DNA of 64,000 nt from Saprospiraceae bacterium. GTDB lineage: Bacteria; Bacteroidota; Bacteroidia; Chitinophagales; Saprospiraceae. The stretch covers positions 62,001 to 126,000 of the forward strand of contig JAHBTU010000003.1 of the NCBI GenBank assembly GCA_019638455.1. Reading direction: 5' to 3'. Positions 7,262 through 15,899 of the stretch are shown in pieces. Within the stretch, counting starts at the first letter, position 1. Every line of letters starts with the position of its first letter. Position numbers and translations under genes: made by a program. The notes under the pieces are model-generated. The model did not search any database and was not told the DNA's origin. It saw only the letters and a list, made by a program, of their open reading frames with translations.

Positions 7262-8832
7262 GCCGCTACCTCCTTTTCCGCTCCAATCAGGTGTTGGATT
7301 TCGGTCATCAGTTCCATAATTTGCTGCTCCTTTTTCAAAATGGCGGCAATGGCTTCGGCGGGGTCGGTGTGTTCGGCATCATTGCGGCGGTTGGGGTTTT
7401 TGCGGTCTAAGTTGGCCGAAAGCAATTTGCCGCCCGCGTCGTATTGCAGGATTTCGGCGGCGGGTATGCGCCAAGCGTTTTCGTTTTCGCTGCGGTCGCT
7501 CCACCATGCGATGCACCCGGCAAATTCATCGAATTGCATAGGCTTGGTTTTCGAGTATTTTTTGCGTTCGGCGGGCGGTTGTATTTCGTAAAACCAAACG
7601 TCTTGTGTCGGCTTTCCCTGTTCAAAAAACAGCAGGTTGGAGGGTATGGAGGTGTAAGGTTCAAATACGCCGTCGGGCAGCCGCACAATGGTATGCAGGT
7701 TGTATTCCTTCAACATCATCTCTTTGATGCGGGCGGCAATGCCGTCGGCAAACAGCGTTCCGTTTGGCACGACAACGGCGGCTCTCCCGCCCCTTGCGCC
7801 CGGCTTGGCGCGTTTCAGTCGGCGCATAATCAATTGCAGGAACAACAGGGCTGTTTCCGCCGTGCGCATATCTTCCGGGAAGTTGTTGAGTATGCCCCGT
7901 TCTTCCTCTCCACCAAAAGGCGGATTGGTCACGATGATGTCCACCCGGTCACGGTCGCCTATGTCGCGTAGGGGCGTTCGGAGTGAGTTGCCGCTATCAA
8001 TGTTCGGAAATTCGAGGCCGTGCAACAGCAAATTCATTTGGCAAAGCAGGTAAGGCAGGTTTTTGGCTTCGCCGCCGTAGATGCTGCTTTGTTGTAGGGT
8101 ATCGTATTGCTCTACGTTTTGGGCTTGTTTGCGCAATTGTTCAAAGGCTTCCACCAAAAAACCGCCCGTTCCGGCGGCGGGGTCAAGTATGGTTTCGCCC
8201 AATTGCGGGTTGAGCATTTGCACCATGAATTTCACGACGGGACGGGGCGTATAAAATTCGCCCGCGTCGCCCGATGCGTCGCGCATCTCTTTCAGGATGC
8301 TTTCGTATAGGTGCGAAAGGGTGTAGATTTCCTCTGTGCTGGTGAAGTGGATGCTGTCTATTTTGTTCACCACGTCGCGCAACAGGTAGCCGTTTATCAT
8401 GCGGTTGGTCACGCCTCGAAACACGGTTGCCACTACGTCTTTGCGCTCCCGGCCTGATTCGCTTTGCAGGCCGCGAAGGTGGTAAAACAAGCCCGCGCCT
8501 TCCGTACCGTCGGGCAGGGTGCATTTTTCATTGTTGATGAAAGCCAACAGGTCATCGCCGGTGAGGTTTTGGTTTTTTGCCCAATCGCGCCAACGGTACG
8601 GCGCTGCAATGGCGGGGCGGTACGTTTGGCGTTTCAACAGGGCTTTGGTTTCCTGCTCCATTTCCACGTCATCCAGAAATTTCAGGAACATTATCCAAGT
8701 CAGCATCGGCAAGCGGTCGGCATCGCCGTTCATCCCTTTGTCTTTGCGCATGATGTCACGGCATGATTTTATCAGGCCGGACAAGCGTTGAGCGGTGGTT
8801 TCGGTCTTAACTTCTTTTTGTCTTTTTGCCAT
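7258..8832 (-). CDS. hsdM: type I restriction-modification DNA methyltransferase subunit
   Basis: 524-residue N6-adenine methyltransferase. An N-terminal HsdM_N helical domain is followed by the catalytic domain, with the SAM-binding motif DPAAGTGGFLVEAF (about residue 213) and catalytic NPPFGG (about 302). It works as M2S for modification and R2M2S for restriction. It starts 9 bp after the hsdR stop and its end overlaps hsdS by 4 bp, giving operon order hsdR-hsdM-hsdS read leftward. All key motifs are intact. Confidence 0.95.
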   Translation of the reverse strand: MAKRQKEVKTETTAQRLSGLIKSCRDIMRKDKGMNGDADRLPMLTWIMFLKFLDDVEMEQETKALLKRQTYRPAIAAPYRWRDWAKNQNLTGDDLLAFINNEKCTLPDGTEGAGLFYHLRGLQSESGRERKDVVATVFRGVTNRMINGYLLRDVVNKIDSIHFTSTEEIYTLSHLYESILKEMRDASGDAGEFYTPRPVVKFMVQMLNPQLGETILDPAAGTGGFLVEAFEQLRKQAQNVEQYDTLQQSSIYGGEAKNLPYLLCQMNLLLHGLEFPNIDSGNSLRTPLRDIGDRDRVDIIVTNPPFGGEEERGILNNFPEDMRTAETALLFLQLIMRRLKRAKPGARGGRAAVVVPNGTLFADGIAARIKEMMLKEYNLHTIVRLPDGVFEPYTSIPSNLLFFEQGKPTQDVWFYEIQPPAERKKYSKTKPMQFDEFAGCIAWWSDRSENENAWRIPAAEILQYDAGGKLLSANLDRKNPNRRNDAEHTDPAEAIAAILKKEQQIMELMTEIQHLIGAEKEVAA

Positions 8833-8841
8833 TGGGTCAGG

Positions 8842-11241
8842 TTACGCGGCTTCGGCGTAGAGCAGTTTTTGAATGTCATCTAATGCGCGTAGCAAATTGG
8901 GCGCACCGCCAAACAGGGCGGCGATTTCTGTAATGTTCCCTTTGTCGGAAATAGGTTTCACTTCCAAAACCCCCGCGTTCAATTCGTTCGCGCCAAATTG
9001 AACGTATTTGTCCAAAATCAAATCAATGACTTCCCGCGCCCCATTGGTGTAAGCGGCCAACGTAGCGGCTTTGCGCACCCGTTCGGCGCGTTCGCGGCGG
9101 GTCATCGGTTTCAGGTCAAACGCGACGTGGCAAAGCATATCGAAGGGGTCGGCATCGGGCAATTTTGTTATGTCTGAAAGTTGCTCCAATGATATGCCCC
9201 TGCTCTCCAATTCGGCCACGATGTTTTGTCGTTGTTCGGGGTCAGCCCACGCCGCCCGAAAACTTTCGGCATCGGTGAAAAGTGTTTTGATTTCCCCTTT
9301 GGCGTATTGGGTAAACTCCAACGTGCGCAACTTTCCGCCCGCGTCCAACACTTGCACCGATTCGGCCACGATGGTCACTTCTCCCTCTTTCACATAGTAT
9401 TTGCGGGGCCGTTGGTTTTGGTTGGTCATCGCCTCGATTTCTTCGTCTGTCCAATCGGCGGGCGGCGTTTCGGCGCGTTCCTCAACAAAAGTGCCCTCCA
9501 CAACTTCGCCGTTTTCGTCCATTTCTTCCGATGTGATTAGCGGCGGCTCACCGTCAAAATCAGGGTCGGCAAAGTTGCGCGTTGCGCTGCCGGTGTAGTC
9601 CAAAATCGTAAAAAAAAGTTTGCCTTTATCTTCTTTCACCCGTGTTCCGCGCCCGATGATTTGTTTAAATTCGGTCATCGAATTGACCATGCGGAACAGC
9701 ACAATGTTTTTGCAAGTCGGTATGTCAACGCCCGTACTCAGCATTTGGGAAGTGGTGACAATGACGGGAATACCCGGTCTTTCAAAAGGTTCGTAATCCA
9801 TGAATTTTCCCAACAGCCCTTTGCCCGTATCGCCTTCATCCGACACGATGCGGACAACGTAGTTTTGGTTTTGCTTCATCAAATCGGCGTTGAGGTTGCC
9901 CAACTCCCGGCGCATTTGGTCGGCGTGTTCTTGGTCGTGGCAAAAGATGATTGTTTTGTCTAACCTGCCGTACTTTTTCAAATGCTCGGTCAAATGACGG
10001 GCAACTGCTTTTGTGCGCGACAAAAGCGAAAGGCTTTTTTCAAAATCAGGGGTCATATAAACGTCATCAGGAATGACGTTGCCGTAAATATCCGTTTGCC
10101 CGGCTTGCGGTCGCCAACCCGCCGCGTCCACGTCGGTCACGACACGCCGCACAATGTAGGGGGCTAAAAAACCATCTTCGATGCCTTGCCGCAAACTGTA
10201 AGTGTAAAGCGGGTTTCCAAAATAAGCGTAGGTGTCCACGTTGTCTTGCCGCAAGGGTGTGGCCGTCATACCTAATTTGACGGCGGGCGCGAAGTAGTCC
10301 AATATCATGCGCCAATTCCCTTCATCTGTCGCGCTGCCCCGATGACATTCATCCACCACTATCAGGTCAAAGAAATTTTTAGGGAAACGCCGGAACAGCC
10401 CTTCCCGGCTCTCGCTTTCGGCCAATGACTGATAAGTGGAAAAGTAAATTTCGCGGCTGGTGGTCGCGCCGTCATCAAAAACGGATGCCCTTGCATCGCC
10501 GAACACGGCAAAGTCTTTCGCGTAGGGGTCATCCACCAAAACTTTGCGGTCGGCCAAAAACAACACTTTCGGGCGGCGGTGTTCGCCGGTGTTGTTCCAA
10601 CGGTTGTTCCAAAGTTTGTAGATGATTTGAAAGGCAACCGACGTTTTCCCCGTACCTGTTGCCAATGTGAGCAGCAGCCGTTTTCTTCCTTCCAAAATGG
10701 CTTGCACCGCCCGGTTGATGGCAATTTCCTGATAATAGCGGGGCGGCTTGCCGGGATTGGGGAAAAGAGGTTTGAGCAGGATGTCTTTGGTGCGCTCGCT
10801 AATAGGTTCGAGTTCGGCGGCTTGCAATCGGTTCCAAAGTTCTTGCGGGGTCGGGTATCGGTGAATGATTGTTTCCAACCCGGTGATGAAATCAAACTCT
10901 GCGATTTCCGCGCCGTTGGTTGCGTAGGCGAATTTCAACCCTAAAATTTCGGCGTAGCCCTTTGCCTGTTGAAGTCCGGCGGATGCGGTTGCATATTTCT
11001 TTTTTGCTTCGATAACTGCAATTGGAAAGTTTGTGTCGAGGCGCAAAATATAGTCTGCCTTTTTGGGTTTTTGCCGCTTCGCTACTTTTCCCAATATGAT
11101 GATTTTGCCGTCGGTGAACACACGCTCCCTTAGTATTTTGTCGCGTGTCCATTCGGCTTGTTTCAATGCCGGTTCAATATCTTCGGCGCGGGTATCTTCC
11201 TCGCTTTCGTGTTCTAAGATGATGATTTTCTTTTGTTCCAT
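8842..11241 (-). CDS. hsdR: type I restriction enzyme endonuclease/translocase subunit
   Basis: 799 residues. N-terminal PD-(D/E)xK nuclease (FPIAVIEAKKKYATA, about 72-85), Walker A LLTLATGTGKT (about 195-205), DEAH-like box VVDECHRGS (about 297-305), helicase motif FKQIIGRGTRV and a C-terminal domain of the EcoEI type. It uses ATP to translocate DNA and cuts at a distance. I chose ATG 11241 (MEQKKIIILEH); the frame stays open to 11364, but that extension runs through the ssrA terminator and is not coding. It is first in the hsdRMS operon and lies directly next to the island's right end, where an integrase gene would normally sit. Confidence 0.95.
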   Translation of the reverse strand: MEQKKIIILEHESEEDTRAEDIEPALKQAEWTRDKILRERVFTDGKIIILGKVAKRQKPKKADYILRLDTNFPIAVIEAKKKYATASAGLQQAKGYAEILGLKFAYATNGAEIAEFDFITGLETIIHRYPTPQELWNRLQAAELEPISERTKDILLKPLFPNPGKPPRYYQEIAINRAVQAILEGRKRLLLTLATGTGKTSVAFQIIYKLWNNRWNNTGEHRRPKVLFLADRKVLVDDPYAKDFAVFGDARASVFDDGATTSREIYFSTYQSLAESESREGLFRRFPKNFFDLIVVDECHRGSATDEGNWRMILDYFAPAVKLGMTATPLRQDNVDTYAYFGNPLYTYSLRQGIEDGFLAPYIVRRVVTDVDAAGWRPQAGQTDIYGNVIPDDVYMTPDFEKSLSLLSRTKAVARHLTEHLKKYGRLDKTIIFCHDQEHADQMRRELGNLNADLMKQNQNYVVRIVSDEGDTGKGLLGKFMDYEPFERPGIPVIVTTSQMLSTGVDIPTCKNIVLFRMVNSMTEFKQIIGRGTRVKEDKGKLFFTILDYTGSATRNFADPDFDGEPPLITSEEMDENGEVVEGTFVEERAETPPADWTDEEIEAMTNQNQRPRKYYVKEGEVTIVAESVQVLDAGGKLRTLEFTQYAKGEIKTLFTDAESFRAAWADPEQRQNIVAELESRGISLEQLSDITKLPDADPFDMLCHVAFDLKPMTRRERAERVRKAATLAAYTNGAREVIDLILDKYVQFGANELNAGVLEVKPISDKGNITEIAALFGGAPNLLRALDDIQKLLYAEAA

Positions 11242-11336
11242 CTGTGGTTTGGCATTGGCAAATTTCGCACCATTGGGGAGCAAAGAAAAGTGTTTTATTG
11301 GATTATCTATTGGTTTGCATAACCAGTACAAGATAA

Positions 11337-11376
11337 TAAAAAAAGCCAGCTGCTTGATTACCAAACAACTGGCTTT
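11337..11376 (-). terminator. Rho-independent terminator of ssrA
   Basis: On the minus strand, just after the tmRNA 3' end: AAAGCCAG (11369-11376 read in reverse) pairs with CTGGCTTT (11342-11349), followed by a T-run. It replaces the displaced terminator at 3126-3166 and is therefore contributed by the island. Confidence 0.75.
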
Positions 11377-11399
11377 AACTTTTTGTGGAGCTGGCGGGA
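11370..11399 (-). repeat. attachment-site-like direct repeat, right copy (within ssrA 3' end)
   Basis: 30 bp identical to 3160-3189. It covers the last 14 bases of mature tmRNA (to 11386) plus 16 bases downstream, the usual crossover region for tRNA- and tmRNA-targeting integrases. Confidence 0.8.
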
Positions 11400-11786
11400 G
11401 TCGAACCCGCGTCCGGACAAAGCGCCGTAACGCTTTCTACATGCTTAGTTTTTGATTGATTTTTCGAGCGCGGGTTGGTTCAAAAACAGACACATCCGCG
11501 CCTTATCCCCTGTGTTTCACCCTTCGGTCGAGGCATCCCGTCGGGCAATCCTGCAAAATGTTTGATGCGCGGCGGCCTGTGTAGCAGGCATCAAGGCAAA
11601 AAGAGAGTCCGCTTGGCGGAGGCTCTTACGCGGCACAAAGGCTTTCTAATTCGCTTGAATTAGGCAGCCATGGCATACTGAGTGTTGCCAGTTGTTGTTC
11701 GGTCATTATTTTTTACGGAGTAACCAACCATGCTCCGGCATGCTTACGAAACGACTACACTTTCCCGTCAATACCAAGGCAGCCCC
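11386..11786 (-). ncRNA. ssrA: transfer-messenger RNA
   Basis: One-piece tmRNA, about 401 nt. The 5' end GGGGCUG (from 11786) pairs with CAGCUCC at the 3' end; the T-arm reads GGGUUCGACUCCC and the CCA end is not encoded. The tag reading frame starts at a GGC (11687-11689) and encodes GNTQYAMAA followed by UAA (11660-11662), with the hydrophobic YA-x-AA ending that targets tagged proteins for proteolysis. It rescues stalled ribosomes together with SmpB. The 3' end is the island's insertion point and has been rebuilt without loss. Confidence 0.95.
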
Positions 11787-11806
11787 ATTCGTTATTCGTC
11801 ATTTAC

Positions 11807-11860
11807 GTCATTAAGAGTCATTAGCGTAGTTTGCAAAAATGACGCAATGACTTTAATGAC
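11807..11860. promoter_or_regulatory. GTCATT-rich dyad upstream of ssrA
   Basis: GTCATTAAGAGTCATT (11807-11822) faces AATGACTTTAATGAC (11846-11860), an imperfect inverted repeat made of several GTCATT/AATGAC units. It lies between the presumed ssrA promoter and the mature 5' end, so it would be transcribed as a precursor leader hairpin. Confidence 0.4.
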
Positions 11861-11877
11861 TTTTCAAAGAACATCGG

Positions 11878-11885
11878 CAAAGGTA
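11878..11885 (-). promoter_or_regulatory. -7 box (TACCTTTG) of the likely ssrA promoter
   Basis: On the minus strand the sequence reads TACCTTTG, matching TAnnTTTG, about 90 bp before the tmRNA 5' end. The same box precedes efp, tRNA-Gly and rpsJ in this window. Confidence 0.5.
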
Positions 11886-12081
11886 AACCAAAACCGGGTT
11901 TCAGAGTTCGACGCGGCTGTTGAATGTTTTGCCGAAAGTAAAGACGCGGCGTTTTGAAGCCGTCACAACCAATTTCTTAACCAATCGCTGCGCTCCGAAA
12001 CACCTACCTTCGCCCTCGTTTTATCGTTGAACACCACATGGTGTTTTGCGAAAAATTTCCCTAACACATTGACACCTTGAA

Positions 12082-13335
12082 TTGAACGTGCCAAATTCAA
12101 CCAACAGCAGCCAAAGACCTGCCGTCAAAATCGGCATCATCCGCGAAGGCAAAACACCGCCCGACGCCCGCGCCCCCCTCACCCCCGAACAATGCGCCGA
12201 GGCGATGGTGGAGTTGCCAGTGCGCGTCGTCGTGCAGCCTTCCCCGATACGGTGTTTCAAAGACGAAGAGTACATCGCGCACGGCATCACGCTGCAAGAG
12301 GATTTGAGCGACTGCGACGTGTTGCTGGGCATCAAAGAGGTGCCCGTGGATTGGCTGATGGCTGGCAAGACCTACCTGTTTTTTTCACACACCATGAAAA
12401 AACAGCCGCACAACCGCCACCTGCTGCAAGCCATTTTGGAAAAAAACATCCGCCTGATTGACTACGAGGCCTTGACGAACGAGCGAGGCGAGCGCCTCAT
12501 CGCGTTCGGATTCTATGCAGGCATCGTGGGGGCGCACAACGCGCTCTGGACATGGGGCCAAAGAACAGGGCAGTTTTCTCTGCCGCGCCTGTGCGACAGC
12601 CACGACTACGCCGAAGTGCTGGCCGCGTACGAAAAAATGACCTTTCCACCCCTACGCATCGTGCTGACGGGCACAGGCCGCGTAGCCACCGGAGCGGCCA
12701 AAAACTTGCTCGACATGGGCATTCGACAGGTGACCGCTCAAGAGTTTCTGACGCAGGATTTTTCGGAAGCCGTTTTTGCGCAAATCGCTGCCCAAGACTA
12801 TGCGGCACACCGCGACAAGCCAGGATTTTTTGACAAAAAACATTTTTACGCGCACGGGGAGGAGTACGTCAGCGCGTTCGCTCCCTATTACCGCCGTGCA
12901 GATATATTCATCAACGGTATTTTTTACGACAAAAAAGCGCCCATGTTTTTCAGCGTGGAAGAAATGCGTCAGCCCGATTTCCGCATCAAAGTCATCGCCG
13001 ACATCACTTGCGACATCATGCCCGATTCTTCCGTGCCAAGCACCATCAGAGCCAGCAAAATCACCGCTCCCGTATATGGCTTCGCTCCCCAAAGCGGTCA
13101 GGAGACCGCCCCCTACCAGCCCGAATCCATTGACGTGATGGCGATAGACAATCTCCCTTCCGAGCTCCCGCGCGATGCCTCGGCGTTTTTTGGGCGGCAA
13201 TTGCTGGAAAAAGTTCTGCCGCAGCTGCTCCATGGCCGCGACAGCGATGCCATTCGGCGGGGCATGATAGCCGAAAATGGTCGGCTGACCCCCGCCTTTA
13301 AGTACCTGACTGATTATGTGGCCATTCATGTATGA
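12082..13335 (+). CDS. LYS1-like saccharopine dehydrogenase / alanine dehydrogenase-PNT family
   Basis: 417 residues with the AlaDh/PNT N-terminal domain (KIGIIREGKTPPDARAPLTP...) and a Rossmann domain with a nucleotide-binding turn (IVLTGTGRVATGAA, about residues 193-206). The overall pattern is closest to saccharopine dehydrogenase (NAD+, L-lysine-forming), which interconverts saccharopine with lysine and 2-oxoglutarate; substrate identity is inference. An in-frame TGA at 12070 blocks any upstream ATG and the first internal ATG is too late, so translation must begin at a rare start, TTG 12082 or GTG 12088. Confidence 0.75.
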   Translation: MNVPNSTNSSQRPAVKIGIIREGKTPPDARAPLTPEQCAEAMVELPVRVVVQPSPIRCFKDEEYIAHGITLQEDLSDCDVLLGIKEVPVDWLMAGKTYLFFSHTMKKQPHNRHLLQAILEKNIRLIDYEALTNERGERLIAFGFYAGIVGAHNALWTWGQRTGQFSLPRLCDSHDYAEVLAAYEKMTFPPLRIVLTGTGRVATGAAKNLLDMGIRQVTAQEFLTQDFSEAVFAQIAAQDYAAHRDKPGFFDKKHFYAHGEEYVSAFAPYYRRADIFINGIFYDKKAPMFFSVEEMRQPDFRIKVIADITCDIMPDSSVPSTIRASKITAPVYGFAPQSGQETAPYQPESIDVMAIDNLPSELPRDASAFFGRQLLEKVLPQLLHGRDSDAIRRGMIAENGRLTPAFKYLTDYVAIHV

Positions 13336-13423
13336 AGTTTTTGTAAAAAAGTTCAGATTTTGATTTTTCGTTTCAGACATTTGCCGAAACATTACTTCGG
13401 CAAAACGTTAAATCAAATCTCAC

Positions 13424-14242
13424 ATGAAAATTCCTTTTTGGCTCATCATCCTGCTCTTCATCGGGTACAGCATCTGGGCCACCACTTGCTGGCACAATCA
13501 CATGATGCGAGATTGCTGCGAGGACACCACAGCCGCCGCGGCAGCAACAGCAGAAACAACAGGGGTTCCGCTCTTCAACTGGAACGCTGACAAACCCGAA
13601 CCCGACGCGAAATTCCCCGACTGGAAAAAAGCCTTCTTGGCATCGAAAGACCACGGTCAGGGCGACACACTCGTCATCACGGGGTATTACCGCGCTGGCG
13701 AGGCCAACGGCGAACAACTCGCCCGCGCCCGCGCCGAGGCCATCCGCGATATGCTGGCACCAGAGCTGCCAGCCAACCGGGTGCGCATCGCCACGCAAAT
13801 GATTGCGGACGATGGCCTGGCGGAAGGCAGCGCGCCCAAACAATCGGCCTCCTTCTCGTGGTCGAAAATGGTGCTGAAAGAAGAAGACAGCGCCATCATC
13901 GAATCCGACCAAGATGTCATCATCCTCTTCCCGTTCAACTCGACCGTGAAAGACCGCGACCCGAAAGTGGATGCTTATCTGAAAGAATTGTGCGCCAAGC
14001 ACAAAACCACCAACGCCACTTTCAATGTGGTGGGTCACACCGACGACATTGGCTCCGACGAGCAAAACATGAAGATGGGGCTTGACCGCGCCAAATCCGT
14101 GGCTCAAATCCTGAGGAGCAACGGCATTGCGGCCAACCGCATCCAGACCTCCTCCAAAGGCAAAACCGAGCCTGTGGCCGACAATGCCACCGACGACGGA
14201 CGCCGCCAAAACCGCCGTGTCGTCATCACCGTCAACCGTTAA
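13424..14242 (+). CDS. OmpA-family envelope protein with two OmpA-like halves
   Basis: 272 residues. The N-terminal hydrophobic segment (IPFWLIILLFIGYSIWATTCW) is a membrane anchor or signal. Residues about 65-130 resemble a degenerate OmpA fold (LVITGYYRAGEANGEQLARARAEAIRD), and the C-terminal OmpA domain (about 165-272) has NVVGHTDDIGSDEQN and LDRAKSVAQIL...RRQNRRVVITV, the peptidoglycan-binding pattern. It probably tethers the envelope to the wall. It is followed after 22 bp by the coiled-coil/HhH gene, probably in one operon. Confidence 0.8.
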   Translation: MKIPFWLIILLFIGYSIWATTCWHNHMMRDCCEDTTAAAAATAETTGVPLFNWNADKPEPDAKFPDWKKAFLASKDHGQGDTLVITGYYRAGEANGEQLARARAEAIRDMLAPELPANRVRIATQMIADDGLAEGSAPKQSASFSWSKMVLKEEDSAIIESDQDVIILFPFNSTVKDRDPKVDAYLKELCAKHKTTNATFNVVGHTDDIGSDEQNMKMGLDRAKSVAQILRSNGIAANRIQTSSKGKTEPVADNATDDGRRQNRRVVITVNR

Positions 14243-14264
14243 ACTTTCAAAACAAACTTAAGCC

Positions 14265-14918
14265 ATGCTTTTCTCATACATCTTTCTTCAATGCACTTTT
14301 GCCGACCATTTGCCCACCGCCCTCTTGCTTTGCCTCCTGCCCTTCCTCTTGGGCTGGCTGGCGGCTTATGCTTTCTATAAAGTCGGTTCATTAAAAGGTC
14401 AAATCGCCGACCTCACCACCCAAAATGGCGAATTGAACGGCAAAGTGAGCACACTCAACAACGAACTCACCGAACTGCGCGTGCAACTCACACAGCGCGA
14501 TGCCGAAATAGAGCGGCTCAACGAACTGTTGCGCAAAGCAAAAGGCGACCTCATGCTAGCTGAAAGCGAACGCAACGCACTCCGCGAACAACTCAACGCC
14601 GCCACAGGCAAGTCTGCCAAAGCCGCCAAGCCCGCTTCCATCACCTTTGCCGGCACCAAGTGGAAATGGGACGACCTGAAAATAGTGGAAGGCATCGGGC
14701 CGAAAATCGAGGAACTCCTGCACAACGAAGGCATCAAGACGTGGCAACAACTGTCCGAGACCTCTGCCGACCGCCTGAAAGAAATCCTCAACGCCGCAGG
14801 GCCGAACTTCCAAATCCACGACCCAAGTACTTGGCCCGCCCAAGCCCGCCTCGCCGACCAAGGAAAGTGGGACGATTTGAAAAAACTGCAAGACGAACTG
14901 ACAGGCGGAAGGGTCTAG
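14265..14918 (+). CDS. membrane-anchored coiled-coil protein with helix-hairpin-helix domain
   Basis: 217 residues: one N-terminal transmembrane segment (TALLLCLLPFLLGWLAAYAFY, about 18-38), a coiled coil (about 45-110, heptads with many Leu/Glu/Asn), then a helix-hairpin-helix domain of the rRNA/DNA-binding type (DDLKIVEGIGPKIEELL, about 135-151, and a partner motif near the end). Similar HhH regions occur in ribosomal-L21-type fusions and uncharacterised envelope proteins. Function unknown. It follows the OmpA gene by 22 bp and ends in a strong terminator. Confidence 0.65.
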   Translation: MLFSYIFLQCTFADHLPTALLLCLLPFLLGWLAAYAFYKVGSLKGQIADLTTQNGELNGKVSTLNNELTELRVQLTQRDAEIERLNELLRKAKGDLMLAESERNALREQLNAATGKSAKAAKPASITFAGTKWKWDDLKIVEGIGPKIEELLHNEGIKTWQQLSETSADRLKEILNAAGPNFQIHDPSTWPAQARLADQGKWDDLKKLQDELTGGRV

Positions 14919-14940
14919 GCAAAAACTTGACTGAAGAAAA

Positions 14941-14979
14941 ATGAGTCATCCCGAGCTTTCGGCGATGACTCATTTTTTT
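14941..14979. terminator. strong Rho-independent terminator
   Basis: ATGAGTCATC (14941-14950) pairs with GATGACTCAT (14964-14973), with an additional CCGA/TCGG pair in the loop and seven Ts at 14973-14979. It ends the OmpA-HhH operon; the A-rich run before the stem could also serve the leftward TspO gene. Confidence 0.85.
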
Positions 14980-15078
14980 GGGAGCGCAGCCACTTGGCCA
15001 ACCCTTCTCTTGGCTGGCGCGAGCCTCGGGGAGCAAGGTAGTTTTCCCATCGCGCGACATCCGTCAGGCAGCGAGCAA

Positions 15079-15870
15079 TCAATAAGCCATCCATTTCCTC
15101 CAGCGCAGTGCCGCCACCACCAACACCGCCACCATGCTTGCCAACGCCACAAACGCCACCACCTGCGAGCCTGCTTCAAGCGAGCCGTTTCTTTTCAGAA
15201 AAATGCCGAGCAATGCCCACGCCACAGCCAACCCGTGACCTATGTTGTTTTGGCGAAACAACATCAAAACCGCAACGGTTGCTCCAGCCAAAACCATGAG
15301 AATAGCCCACGTCATTTCGCCCAAGCTACCCCCATGCCAGCCCCGACTCACCAAAACGGCTGTCACGTTCGCAATCAGCGCCACCGATATCCAGCCTTGA
15401 TAGATGCCAAAAGGCAGATGGGAGAGGCGCTTCTCCGATTGGCTTGATTTAAAAAAGCCAACCCCGGCCGCACGATTCAGTCGCAATAAAGTGATAAAAA
15501 GACCGAGCATCACCACAACCGACAGCACCAACTGCTCCCAATGCCACGCGAACAACCAACCGATATTGAGCAAGCACGACAGAAAAAACAGCCACCCGCT
15601 TTTCGCCACCGACGGCTCTATGCGGGCAGCAGCTGACCGATTGAGCAAAGCAAACACCTGCGCCCCCACCCACACCAACAACCATAGATAGATGATGCCC
15701 CATATCGAGAAGGTCAGCCCAGCCGGGGTGAAAAGGTTGGGATATTGGTCAGAAAGCTGGCCGGGTGTTTTGCCATTCAGCGGGAGGCTGTTTGACAAAT
15801 AGTTGATAGCCAGTACCGCAAGGAAACCCGGCAAGTTGGCAAAAATAAGGATGCGAGAAGAAGTTTTCAT
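15079..15870 (-). CDS. TspO/MBR-like tryptophan-rich membrane protein
   Basis: 263 residues, strongly hydrophobic with about seven membrane spans. The N-terminal NSLPLNGKTPGQLSDQYPN followed by FTPAGLTFSIWGIIYLWL is the typical signature of TspO/MBR-related tryptophan-rich sensory proteins, although this is longer than the ~160-residue TspO core. It is the second gene of a leftward pair with the MFS transporter 29 bp upstream. Ligand unknown; TspO proteins bind porphyrins and related small molecules. Confidence 0.65.
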   Translation of the reverse strand: MKTSSRILIFANLPGFLAVLAINYLSNSLPLNGKTPGQLSDQYPNLFTPAGLTFSIWGIIYLWLLVWVGAQVFALLNRSAAARIEPSVAKSGWLFFLSCLLNIGWLFAWHWEQLVLSVVVMLGLFITLLRLNRAAGVGFFKSSQSEKRLSHLPFGIYQGWISVALIANVTAVLVSRGWHGGSLGEMTWAILMVLAGATVAVLMLFRQNNIGHGLAVAWALLGIFLKRNGSLEAGSQVVAFVALASMVAVLVVAALRWRKWMAY

Positions 15871-15899
15871 AGTCGTGCATTTTTTTGTTCTTAAAACAA

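Larger units (their letters stand above)
3160..11399. mobile_element. genomic island inserted in the 3' end of ssrA, carrying type I restriction
   Basis: A 30-bp perfect direct repeat (3160-3189 and 11370-11399) bounds 8.2 kb. The repeat contains the last bases of tmRNA plus flanking sequence. The right copy is part of the intact ssrA; the left copy is a stub that diverges right after the repeat. Content: two divergent small genes, three further small or broken genes and hsdRMS. No recombinase, relaxase or phage structural gene is seen, so the element is either defective or moved by an integrase encoded elsewhere. tmRNA 3' ends are well-known integration sites for tyrosine-recombinase islands. 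Confidence 0.8.

Noticed and set aside
11242..11364. Longer hsdR start at 11364
   Set aside because: The extension would be translated through the ssrA terminator and adds a hydrophobic segment foreign to HsdR; MEQKKIIILEH at 11241 is the expected N-terminus.
3160..11399. Prophage or integrative conjugative element
   Set aside because: No integrase, relaxase, portal, terminase, capsid or tail genes are visible in the 8.2 kb.
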